Origin: Amphiura filiformis
Lineage: Eukaryota > Echinodermata > Ophiuroidea > Amphilepidida > Amphiuridae
Length of the DNA: 64,000 nucleotides
Direction: 5' to 3'
Assembly (NCBI RefSeq): GCF_039555335.1
Contig: NC_092628.1
Coordinates: 32,433,727-32,497,726, forward strand
In this document: piece by piece, positions 48,101-61,500 of the stretch
Layout of the letters: each line of letters begins with the position of its first letter
Position numbering within the stretch: position 1 is the first letter of the stretch
The notes under the pieces: generated by a model
The model's input: the letters and a program-made list of their open reading frames with translations, nothing else
Databases searched by the model: none
Told to the model about the DNA's origin: nothing
Made by a program: the position numbers and the translations under genes

Positions 48101-49470
48101 CTCTTTCAAGTATTTTTTCTTTATTTTTATTTTTTTGTTTTTTTCTGATGCATATTTGATCGTTTCCCCTTATCTCCATGAGCAATACTTCAAGAAACAG
48201 TTGTTCATTTATCGTAAACTCGAGCTCACTTGCAGGGATTTGATTTATATTATTTAAGTTATATGGTGATACTGCATATTGTTTCTTAACTTCACTAATT
48301 TTTTTCTTAATCCTATCTATGTAATCAATATCTTTTAATAGCGTATTATTGAATTTCCAACTACGTTATTGGTCAAATACCAATCGCTCACCGAACGCGG
48401 AGTATAAATCCAGCCTATTTTGTAACTTAGCAGCTACTCTCAGTAGCCGGCGGGGCTTTTTTTTATAAAGCCACGTGCTTTGCTACAAGTCGTATTTCTA
48501 TTGGTTCGTTTACTGCCTGTACAAAATAATATTTACCTGGTGTGGACAATGTGTGGTTCTAAATTAGAGAAAATACAGCCAGAAATTTGGGGAGGTAAAT
48601 ATACCGGAAGTAATTGCTTCAAAGGACGTCAATAATTATGGTCACGGCTACGGAGCAAACATTTTGCAACAAATCAAGAAGCGTTGTTTCAAACGTTGGT
48701 GGTGCTGTTTTGGGCTTTAATAGCTGGTCATGGATATGCGGTAGGATGTAATTTCCTTCATCTCGGTTTAGTGTGTTCCCAACATCAATACTCGCGCGTC
48801 TCCCCAGCCAATGTCATGATTGTCCTCTACATGATCTGAAATGACTCGATTATGTACGAGCCATCCAAAGAGCTTGCCAGAATTCGAGGTCCTTTTAGTA
48901 CCGAGGTCTTTGTTGAAATCATGATCGGCGAGGGTGATAAATAGGGATGTCATTTTCTACCCCATGTCCATGATTTTCATGGGAGGGGAAAACACCCAAA
49001 CTTTTGTTTTGGTATATGTTTGGCCTTAACTCAAGAACCACAAGACCTATGGAAATATAAATACTATCATTGGCTTCCATGACTCTCATGTTAAGAAGTA
49101 CGCACAAGTTTCAATCAAATGGCTATAACTGGAAAGATGTGGCCATCTGACCCGCCTTAGGAATATCTTGCCTATCAGTGTAAAGTTTTGCTTTTTCCGA
49201 AAGTGTTTACATTTTCCCGGAATAAAGTACAATCTTCATATAATTGACGACATTCAATGAGTAGTTTGTAATATAAGCTTATTGCCTAATACGTTTGCTT
49301 ACCTGTCTGAATACCGACAATTAATCAACCAATATCTCTTTACATCCGAACTGCCCGGGCGTGTTACGGTTTCACAAAACTTTCTGGCACACCCGACACT
49401 CGTAACAGGGGCAAAAACTACCTGAAATGTAACGAGCACTTAGTACATTCATTATTATGAGCATTTCATT

Positions 49471-49512
<42 letters not shown>

Positions 49513-49514
49513 GT

Positions 49515-49565
<51 letters not shown>

Positions 49566-52500
49566 CATCATCATCATCGTCATTGTTGTTATCATCATCA
49601 TCATCATCATCATCATCATCGTCGTCGTTGTTATCATCATCATCATCATCATCAATATAATCACCATCGTCATAATAAATGATCACCATCGTCATCATCG
49701 CCATCATCGTTGTTATCTTCTTTATCGTCGTCGTTGTTATCATTATCATCATCGTCATCATCAATATCATCACCATCATCATCATCATCATCATATCATC
49801 ATCATCGTCATCATCGCCATCGTCATTGTTGCTGTCGTCGTTGTTATCATCATCATCATCATCATCATCATCAATATCATCACCAGCGTCATCATTATGA
49901 GCATCATCGTCGTAGTTGTTATCATCATCATCATCATTGTCAATTATCGTCATCGTCATCACCGTCATCAAAAATTTTAAAAATAATAAACCCTATGAAT
50001 GTCCCTCATGTAAAGAAGATGAAGAAGTAAGAAGGGGATGACGAGGAGGATATGAAATATGCAATCAAGAAGCCTAGTTAACCAAATATGTGCACACCAG
50101 TGGCGTAGCCGTGTCTTTTCATTAGGAAACGAATTTGGAGAAAACCGTCTGTTAATAAAATACTATGCTGAGCCACCAGCCTGGGTGGTTCACGCTCCAG
50201 TAATTTCAGATGATTGAGCTCAGTAATACATCAAAGAATGTCTTCCAATTCATGAAAACAAATTGATAATCAGCTTATCGGATTAAAAGCTTAGAGGGAA
50301 GGTCTTGCTGCTCAGCGAGTGTTTGTAATTATCAGGTTTTCTCCAAATTCATTATCTAATGTTTCCAGAGGCAGGGCAAAGGGGAATGAAATTAGTCTCC
50401 ACCGCCGCCAGTTTGATTCCGCTCACTCCACGCATTCAGTGTTTGATTGGATAAAATATTTCTCACTACGTCATCAAGCACGACTTCAAAAAAGGATTTC
50501 AATATGTTAATCGGCTACTTAATATTCATGAGTCAAGACCAACAGTGACCATAATGGTCACGTGGAGTGATTATATACCATAGAGCCCTCCCTCTTATTC
50601 TTTCTATTTTTTAAAAATCGAACAATAAGTTCTCGGAACCAAATGTAAAGCTATTAATCAGCAACGCCGTATATGTATGTCATATCATTATAATTGGAAG
50701 ACGGTTTGTGTGGAGAGGGAGCTGAATCAAACTGCCGGCCGAGGAGACTATAAGACGACTTACAAGGGGGAAACATAATGAAGAAAGAGGTCTCAATGTT
50801 TACAATATGAATTTATAGATGAATTACCTGGAAGTAGTGACCACACACTTTACCAGCTTGGCAAGAGTTTGTGTCGTAGTTGTAAAACCCTTCCTCATTG
50901 TACCACGATTGTACTGCATTGGGACCTTCATTTTGTCTGTTAACCAGGTCATCGTTGGGACCCATCCACAGGCTTTCTCCTTGACCACCAAGAGCTGCCG
51001 TATGTTCCCAGTGGCATTTTTCAACATGTTCTTTTGCTGATGCTTCCAGAGCGGTATTCCATCCCTGATACAACAGGGAGGAATACAGACATTTTTATTT
51101 TAGAGAAAGAAAAATAAGAAAATCAAAAGTGGCCAAAACACCAACAATATCGGAATTTATTTGAAAATCAGCGTTGTTTTGATTACAATTGTACTAAAAA
51201 CCCATCTACCAAATTTCAACAGTACCATTTTGCAGAAAGAGATCCTGTTCTCATAATCAAAATTTTAAGTTTTATATCGAAATATTTAAATTATTTTTCT
51301 GCAATAGACTAATTTGTTCATTCGGGTATGCTTTATTCGAATCTGCTGTCTGCCACTTTGAGCAATATTTTGACATCGTGACCCTCAAAAAGACCTTCAA
51401 ATGACCCCATAGAATCGTATAGGGGGCAGAAATTTATTTTATTCCAATAACACTTTAAAACATGTCAAATTGTTCGTCTGGCCCTGCGGATCCCAAAAAT
51501 GTAATGTTAGAGCGTATACGTGCTATGTTTGAGAAGTTATGGGGCACAAAAGGTCACATGTTGATTTGCTTGTTGTGTATGGGTCAAAAGTCACAGTTGC
51601 TCCAATTTTCGTAAAGGTTGACGCAAATTGTTTGCCTTGCTTAGAAGTTTCAGAAAAAGAATAGTTTGCACTATCTGCGATGTCTAGATAGCATGTTACA
51701 CAGCAAAGAGTCAAGATATGTAGAAAAACCTATTCTTTTTTTTTTTTTTTTTTACTTGAGGAACAGTTTGCATCCATTTTTTTACGAAAATCGGAGCAAC
51801 TTTAATTTTTCACCCCTGTATAACATGCAAATTGACCTTGGGCCTGTTGAGCTTCGTAACTTGGTAACTATGTCCTACTCGCAAATATAGCTTGGCAGAC
51901 AAAATTTTTGAATTCAGCATACCTGAATTAACCAAATTGATTTGGTTGCCAGCTTTTACGCGAACTTGTCGCTTGATGCTTAAATAAGCACATATTTCCA
52001 AACTAGAACCAGTCTACAAAGATGAAATGATTTCGCATTTCTTAGCTATATCGCAATGCTTAAATACTTTCTCCAAGACCGAAAATACCCAAAGAAATAC
52101 GCTACACCTTGATATTCTCCATTCCACCTGTCCTTGTTTTGTCTTGGCACCTTTTGTTTTTGTGTGCTTTGTTTTTGATGTGATGGGTATCCCTTTAATT
52201 TATTAGTGTTTCCACTATTGGGTTTGTCATGCAGGCTTTCTAGCCATATTCCAGAATACAACGGGAAACGATGATAACGCTTACCCGTAAATTTCAGGTA
52301 TAGTAGGAACGTATCTCTGTTGCGGATCAGACTTCATATAATATGGGTTAGATGGGCATTGAATCATATATTTGTGACCTGCTACCACGAAATGAGCGTA
52401 AAGGCGCAAGTTGGTAGTTTCGAAACGCCCTGGCTACTGCGTTGGTGTCCTTTGTTTCAAGCCAGTAATTTGTCTATATGACCATTGTGGATGGGGCACA

Positions 52501-55500
52501 ATATGGGCCATTCTCGAAGGGCATGTTATAGCTTGTACTCACGCGTGGGACACAAATCAACTTAGTTAGCCAGGATGTCTCAGAACTACCAACTTGCGAC
52601 TTTATGCTCATTTCGTGGTAGCTGGTCACATTTGTAAAATCGGTTCTCTAGGTATCACTCGCGAACGTAACGCCTCTCTTTTTGGACTCTATAATTTACG
52701 TTCTATGCAGTTCTATTTTATAGCTTCGTGTCGTAATATTCATTGATAACAAAATAAGTATCAACATTCCTTCCCTCGTTTTATCTTTTCTGTTTCTGTT
52801 TCGGTTTCCGGTGATCTCATTGTTATTTTGAAGTGTTAGCATGGTACGCGTGAACAATCCTTTTATTCTAGTCTTTTGTTGACTACAGAAAAGTTGAACG
52901 AAGATAACTTCTGTTTCGGTTTTGGGAGTTATGTTAATTTCTGACATGAAAAAGTGAGATGAGGTTGATGCTAATCTAAACAAAAGAAGTGTCTAAATTT
53001 TACGGTCGTAAATTCGCGATAAATTGTACGGCTTCAATTGACTTGCGTTGGGTGTATAGGTACTCCAGCCTAAGCGGGAGTAGATCGTGAAAATAGCCCA
53101 ACATAGAAATATACATTAAAATGATTAATATAAATTAATCAATAGTAATCAGTGTTGCCAAGAATTACGTATACTTGTTCGTGCAATCGCGCAAAAATCG
53201 GTCATATTATGATACACCTTAAAACTTGGTAATATGCAACACCAGAGAAGTGCGTTGAAGTGAAACTAATAGGATTTCTTTCATTGGAATTAGTAATCTG
53301 ATAATTGCTTCAGGCAAAATTGCCAGACTCAAATCTATTTTAAATGTATATTATTTGAGAGAGTGGGGATGCTAGACGAGGAGATGATCTGGTGGAGGGG
53401 AGGAGAGGAGAGGAGAGGAGAGGAGATCGAGAGAAGAGAGGGCGAGCAGAGCAGGGAGGAGTTTATTCCGTTTATTTTGATTTTTCCACGTTGATCATAG
53501 GCCTACTGCTAAAACAGTGAGAGGGGGAAAGGGTAAAGGAAATACAACATCCAATATAATTCAGATATCCACATAATTCAAAAGATGGCACACGTGAGAG
53601 TTGGGGAGGGGGAGAGACAGACTAGAAAGAGAAGAAAGCGAGAGAAGAAGAGGCAGGTGTCCTTTTTTTTAAATGTCATAGTAATATGGACCATAATGAC
53701 ACCAAATTTGCGTTCGGACCTGATGTAGGCCTATCCTGCCTAGTTAAATGACTAATATGAGTAAGATTGCCCACTTGAGACGCCAGTGTTGCATATAATT
53801 GACTTATCCAACCTTTATCATGTTTATTGACAGACATGAGTGTGATTGACAGAAAAAACTCCGGGAATGTCTGCCTGTTCGGGGACTTGAATTCCTGACT
53901 TTTGGCTAGTGTGGCCAACGCCCTAACCACCCTGATAAACATGTCTCAAGTCTGGTATACTAGATATGAGCAGTCAGGTACGAAATCAATTTTACTTACC
54001 CACCAGCCGGCAGCCTAATATAATATAAACCTATTCAAACAAGGGAAGAGGCTAACGCATCGTACAGCTCAACTGATCATACTTTTCCTACATTCGACCT
54101 TGCCTGATTTTTGAGTTGACACAGTCATGAAAATAACTATAGATACTTGACAAGACCATTAGTAGCCCAGTTCTGAACCTTTTCATTGATCATTCATAAC
54201 AATAGGTATCTGATGGATCAGTGAAGATAAGAAGGGATTATAATATATCCGTAACCTTGATATTATAGTACATCTCGAGGAAAAAGTGCAATGGACATGT
54301 TTTCATTTTATGTTTCAAATATCCCGCGCATGAAAATTGAGTATTTAACCCAAAATGGAAAATGGAACAATTTATTGGAAATCTGTTTTAACAGATTTTT
54401 TGACATCTTTTTCTGCACTGTATTATACCTAAATTAAGAAATTACGTCGGTGTTGGATGATTTGACTACTTCCGACGCTGACGCGTCGGGAAGTAGTCAA
54501 AACATCCAACACCTCGGGACCAGTAGTTTTGACTACTTCCCCTCAAAACATGTTGTATTTGTATACTAGCGCACGAGATAAAATTGATGATGCTTAAGCT
54601 TAAGGGTAGACGAGGTATTGTTGGTCGTTATTGTAAAATATTTTTTGCAAACATTTTCTGCAAAATATTTGGCAACACTTAAATAACAATATGTTAGAAT
54701 ATTTGCAGTAAGTTATCATAAAATGTTTTTGAATGTTATGAAAACGTTTTATATCCTTGATATACCCTTTATATAACCCGGCATTTAAACGTCTTCTGGC
54801 AACCTTTCTCACCTTTTCCAAATGATATCGAAAACGTTATGTGTTTGCTGGGTAACCCCCTTAAATAATGCAATGGCCATTATTCAAAAACGGGCTATTG
54901 TATTACAAATCTGTAAAATGTGTTGGAAGCAGAATTCATTTCTGCGCATTTTGACACCTCATTTACGATAAGCCCAGAAAACAATAAAACACCGGTCAAT
55001 TTAATGTAGTGAGGTCAAGATTTGAAAGTTGCACTAGTCTTGCAACAATACAAAAACACTCGGATATCATTACACAAATTTCCTTCCATTATACTGAATA
55101 CAAATCAATAGAATTCAACTTACTGTAACTTTCAAATCTTGGGTTACATTGATTTAAATGTATGCTGCGGCGTCAATATTTAGACATTCAAAACGTTCAT
55201 AATACCAGTTGACCAAGTGAAAGAGACTGTGGACTTTCTATTTGGAAAAGTCACCCAATTTCTTAAAACCATTGGTTTTTCTAATACCAAAAATTGGCAA
55301 AAGTTACAGGGCAAATTTTCAAAACCACCTAATTGGGCTACATTACAGGGTTGGCAACTCTGACAACAAAGTCAATGTAAATCAGACCAAGGATAATTGG
55401 CAATCAGACTTGAGGTTTGTCCTTTCTGTTCAGGTCAACTTGGGACAAAACAGTGAGTCTTTCATAATATGAAACAATAAGGCAACCAAGGTCTCTGGAG

Positions 55501-58500
55501 GGTTGAAGGGCATCAATCAATGAATAGAAAAAAAAGTGTCAACCAACCCTTTTTACTTGATCATGATCACTCCCCGGGATCACTCCTTCATTAAAAACCA
55601 CCAAGTTCAGACCTCCGAGTTGGTGAGAGAGGAGAAAGTTTTTAGTTTAACGGACTCGAAGAATTTCAAGACGCTGGTGATTTCAACTCAAGTAACACCA
55701 TGATGGTGTTTGGTGTGTATCTTTTCATTGTATTGTTCACCAGCCAAGCTGAGGGAAAGGTGAGTTGGAGTTACAGCGGCCCTACAGGACCATCCAACTG
55801 GGGTAAGATACCCGGTGCATCAGCATGTCTCGGTAGAAAGCAATCACCAATTAACATTAACACTTTTGAAACAGGTCAGGAAAACTTTGCACCTTTCGTT
55901 CTTCAAGGCTATGGTGCCAATCTTGCAGGAGGGCCTATTCGAATGGAGAACACTGGCACTACATTATCTGTGACGTTAGCAGGTAACTTTTTCATAAGCG
56001 GTGGAGGTTTACCAAATAAGTATAAAGCGACTGAGTTTCATCTGCACTGGGGTAGTGATAACTCAAAAGGATCTGAACATACCAAAGATGGCAATGCCTA
56101 TCCAGCTGAAATGCATATCATACATTATAATACGTTATATCGTAATATTGGTGAGGCCATATCAAAACCAAACGGACTAGCTGAGCTTGGATTTTGGTTT
56201 AAGTTGGGTCGGCATAACGCGGCCTGGGACCCCATCATTAATAACTTGCAAGCGGTAAAATATGCAAACAATCCGCACATTTTCACCACCAGGATTCCAC
56301 TGAACACGCTCATTCCAAGTGATCTCTCAAGATTTTATCGTTATGCCGGATCGCTAACGACTCCTGGTTGTTATGAGACTGTAACCTGGACTGTATTTGA
56401 GAACGAAATACCCATATCCCGCGCTCAAATCGCAAAGTTGCGTCAACTGTCAAAATTCCAAACACCCCCATATGGACCCGGAGCTGGTCCAGAATTGCAC
56501 CGTCGACTCACTAATAACTTCCGTCCAGTTCAGAGACTTTGGTTTCGTACTGTTTATCAAAGCTGGCCCCACGATGAATACCTCTACTATAATGGTGGTG
56601 AAGGCACCAGACCAGGTTGGAACCCCAAGTTTAAAGGAACATTTTCAGGACACCCGCCAGCGGGTAACCCAGCAGGAGGAGCTGGAGCAGCAGCAGGAGC
56701 TGGACCGGGAGCAGCAGCAGGAGCATGGCCGGGAGCAGCAGCAGGAGCATGGCCGGAAGCAGCAGCAGGAGCAGGGCCGGGAGCAGCAGCAGGAGCAGGA
56801 CCGGGAGCAGCAGCAGGAGCATGGCCGGGAGCAGCAGCAGGACCGGCTAGACTTGAAGATGAGCATTATTTAGATGGCGATACAGGTGATGCTCAAACTG
56901 GTATGCAACGACTCTGGTATGCGCTTAGAAACGGGGAATACGGCGAGGAGGATGACTTTGATTACTATGAAGGGGACTATGGTAATGCCAATCAAAACAA
57001 TGCTGTGTCATTATATGACCCATATTTAAGTCCAGGAAAATAAAGAAATTGCAGGAATATTCACAAAGATATCTGATTAAATTAAAAACATGTATATTTG
57101 GCTATAAATGTTTGTGTTTGTAGAAAATTATCAATTAGAGGTTGTTTCAAGAAGACCCTGTGTGTAATAGCTGCCCTATGCATACCCAGCAAACACAAAA
57201 ACGTTTTCAAGACGTTTTAAATAAGCTATATTTTGGGTTTTGGTTTAGGTAAAAACGTTTTAATAACATTAAAATGTCAGGTTATAATGGTCATGAAATC
57301 GTCTTTTGTATGAAAACACACTACAACAATATTTTTAAAATGTTTTTGAAATATGTCATTGTAAACTATTTTTGCAAACATTTTTGGCCAAATATTTTGT
57401 CAACACTTAAATTACATTATGTTAAAATATTTGCACCCAGCAAACACAGAAATGTGTTTTTTTACACAACGTTTTAATAACATTTAAATGTCGGGTTATA
57501 TAAAGGTCGTGAAAACATTTTAAAAACATTATTGTAAATAGTGGGCAACCATTTTTTGCCAAATATTTTTTTAACCCCAAAATAACATTCTGTTTAGAAT
57601 GATTTGTACCAAGTTTTCAAAAATGTTTTTGGAATGTTATTAAAACGTTTAAATACCCTTTATATAACCCGACATTTAAATGTTTTATGTAAAACATTTG
57701 TGTTTGCTGTGCAGTAAATTACCAACAAATGTTATTTAATGTTATGAAAACGTTTTATACCATTAATGTACCCTTTATATAACCCGACATTTAAACATTT
57801 TCTGACAACCTTTTATAACCTTTTCCGAATGATGTCGAAAACGTTTTGTGTTTGCTGGGTATTTGACAATTTCTGCATTCTATAATCTAAATTTTATATT
57901 TATATACATCATCGACTGTATTCCATAGTGGCGTATAGTGATTTTTTGGTCAATTTTGTAAATGGCACATGTATTTTTAATGACGTTCTTTTTCATTTTG
58001 CTAAGACCCCGGTCACACATACGTAATTGCGTCATCCGACCATCGTTTTATTTACCATGGTCCAACTATAGTTGACTAAACAATGTATGGTCACACTGCA
58101 GTGTACTGTAGTTGGATAATGATTACTCAGTCATACGCACATGTATGCTAATTACACTGCCATTCAAAAGTATTGCTGAAATGCATGATCGGATGACGCA
58201 TTGTGGTCACACAGGTGTTTTTTTGTACTATACTATGGTCCGACCATAGTAACTTGGGCACTAATGATGCTAATTAGCATAGTTGGGGAAAGATGGTCTG
58301 ACTATAGTCTGACCATGGTCCTGTGCTGTCACACACTACCCGTACCATGGTCCGACCATCTTTACTTGGTAAAAACATGCACGTGTGACCGGGGTCTTAG
58401 TCTTAGCAGTCAAATTAGCTAATTAATTAATAATTAACTATATTATATTAGCTATAGTGAATAGAATCATACACTGCAAAAACAGTGTCTGCAGATAAAT

Positions 58501-61500
58501 TACTTTCTTGTAATTGTTTTGTAAATGTGTGTAACTCTCTCCAGGCAGGGATAGACAGCAGATGACAAATTTAAAAATTCAAAAAGACAAATTTAAAAAT
58601 TCAAAAATTGTACATTTTCATGACCATATTTGGAATCAGCATGAAAATTGCATTAGGAGTATAAACAAGCCTAGTATAAGTTCAGCGGTTCCAAAGATAT
58701 TTTGAGAAAATATCTTAAAAACTTTTTATGTTGAAGCCTATAGTCAGACCCGTATTTTTTTTGGGGGGAGGGGTTCTTATTTTGAAAAAGTGGACTTTTT
58801 TCCAAGGGTGGGGGGCAATTCTGTGAAAAGTGGACTTTCTTTCCCAAATTTAGACCTGTTTTGACCAAAAGTGGACTTTCTTCCCAAAATTTTTGACCAA
58901 AAGAGCTTAAAAAATCATATTTTTTTGGCTCGTTACGCTCGCAATTTCTTAAATTTTTGGACTTTTTGTATACTTTTGCATTTTTTTGGGGGGGGGGGTG
59001 CACCCCAACAACCCTTGGCTACGGGCCTACCTATGGTCAGCTAATCTTTATCAAAGACTACTCGCACGGTCTGTTGCACAAACTAATGGTAAACATGCAA
59101 AGCATTAATAACAGGTTTAGCGTTTAGATGGTTTGTATTTTGTAATTTGAGAGCTGTAAAAGGGTGCAATTTACAAATCAATTACAAGAATAGTGCTTTT
59201 TAAATTAGATTCAAATCTACTGTATATACACTGTTCTTGCATTTTATGCAAAACGTGTGTAAATCTTAAGCATTAAGTTGTTGTATTTATCAAGTGTCAA
59301 TGTATAGGGTCCACAACTTTTAAGCCCCCCCCCCTAATACTTTTTAGAATAAGTCAAAAGATATTTTTTTTAAATATAACAATGCAAAAAGATATGTGAA
59401 GCCCTATTTGTTTTACACAAAGAGCTTTTAAATAGAAATAGAGTCGCAATAGATTATATAATCTTTTGTTCGTTTGATGCCGATTAGAAGTTGCGACAGG
59501 CTATTCATAAAAGTGGTACCATTGTTTCGAATAAAGGGGTTCCGGAGGAAGGGATAATAAAGGCAAGTAGATAAATAGAAATATAAGGAAAATGATGGGA
59601 ATGAGAGAGGGAGGGTGAGAGGGGACAATGAGAGCGAGGGAGTGATAAAATGTAGGCCTAGGAAAAAATAAGTACAGAGAAGGGAAAAGAAAGGAATGAT
59701 GAATACATTTAATTATTAGGCCTATATAATAACTAAACACATAACAGCACTGGGCAGCCATTCGACGATGTCAATGCCTTTATTCGTTACGTAATTAAAA
59801 CGCCCAGTCAGATGTATTTCACACCTACCAAACACAACTCACCCAATTTCGCAAACTGGACGTTGAATGTACACTCTCATGAATATTGATTGGCAAAATT
59901 TTCCAATATGTCAGCGCTCTAATCGGAAACAATAGAACAATAGACCCTGCAGAGCGTTGGTTTTACACATGTGGACCAATTTATAGAGTCACACGTCATT
60001 GCGTTCAGTCACAATGGTTAATTGTGTAAGAAAAGAGGCCGTTTTAAAAGTGGCACCTGAGTCATAGCAGTCAGGTTTTCTTTACCAAACACATGAATAG
60101 ACATGGCCTGCTGTATTGTTTGAGAGCTGATGGACTCAGATGCAACTTTTCACGGTCTCTTTTTTTTACATAATGAACCATGGCCATTTTGACTGAACGC
60201 AATGACGTGTGACGCTATAATTTGGTCCATATGTGTAAAACAAATACGGCTAGTCATACATTTTTACACGTTTGCATTTTGTCAAATATTTTTCGATTTA
60301 TTTTAAAAAGTATTTAGGGGGAACTTATAAGTTGTGGACCCTATACTGTAGAAGGTACTTATTTTAGGGGGATTCAGGGCGAAGCCAGCTTTCTTAGTCG
60401 GGACTCGGGGGGGGTAAATTAAATTTCGAGGGCACAGATGAAAAAATTGCATCATACAATACATATATCAGTTTTGTTTTTTAGAGAGACTGTGCATGTG
60501 TTCCAGCTTCCAAAAAAGGATTTTGTGTGGCAAATTTTGTATTTTACATCATTTCCGCCCATTGATGAAGGTGAATGTTGGTGGAAAAGAGGCTCATTGC
60601 CCCTTTTCTTTTCCTTTGCCCCCTATTTTTCTTTCATTTTTTGGTCAAAGGGGCACTTTTTTCTTTCATTTTTTGTCAGAACCCCCTTACTTTTTATTGA
60701 GTACCGATTTGCTATCTAGTGATGGGTCGATAGTGACAAAATGTAACTTACGTGCGCATAACATCAAAACAAGTTATTTATCAAGGCGCAATACAAAAGC
60801 AGTTTAAGACAAAAGAAAACTATACTTTAAGATAACATGACGATATACAATGATGAAAACCAATACATAAAAAACCAAAAAAATATATTTAGGGCCTAAT
60901 GTGTATATAGCAAGAGTTCAAACACGAAGTAAATTATTGTTATATTGGCAGTATACTTATTCAAGGAATTTTAAGAGCCTTTTTAAAACCATCAACAGTT
61001 TTGGTGGATTTGATGTACTCAGGAAGTGAATTAGACTGCGCTGCATTCCTTTTTTTTTTTTTTTTGATAAACAATTCATACGTTTCCATGCATGAAACCA
61101 TTTAAAATCTATGACGAAACACATCAAATCTCCAGTGACTGCCCTGCCCAGAGAAAAAAGTTTTCTCATGAATATCTGAGCTGTTGAATCAGAACAGGAC
61201 CCAGCAAACACAAAACGTTTTCGACATCATTCGCAAAAGGTTATAAAAGCTTGTCAGAAAACGTTTAAATGTCGGGTTATATAAAGGGTATATTAAGAGT
61301 ATAAAACGTTTTCGTAACCTTAAAAACATTTTTAATAATCTACTGCTCAGAAAACAAAAATGTTTTACAGAAAACGTTTAAATGTCGGGTTATATAAAGG
61401 GTATAAAAACGTTTTAATAACATTCCAAAAACATTCTTAAAAACTTGATAAAAAACATTCTAAACAGAATGTTATTTTGGGGTTGAAAAAATATTTTGCG

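Noticed and set aside
47869-48159. Plus-strand ORF opposite the LINE
   Set aside because: Antisense of the LINE coding region.
49372-50030. ORFs of poly-Asp, poly-Met, poly-Ser and poly-His type
   Set aside because: They are the TCA/TGA microsatellite read in different frames.
56631-56866. Antisense Leu-rich and Cys/Ser-rich ORFs
   Set aside because: Complement of the CA repeat.
56397-56873. Second plus frame with QQEHGREQQQEHGR-type repeats over the CA gene
   Set aside because: Shadow of the 24-bp GAxPGAAA repeat; the CA frame has the signal peptide, active site and stop.
59428-59761. Pro/Ser/Phe-rich minus-strand ORFs
   Set aside because: They lie in the purine-rich interior of a foldback element and have no domain.
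60438-60807. Phe-rich overlapping ORFs
   Set aside because: T-rich low-complexity reading; no start context or domain.
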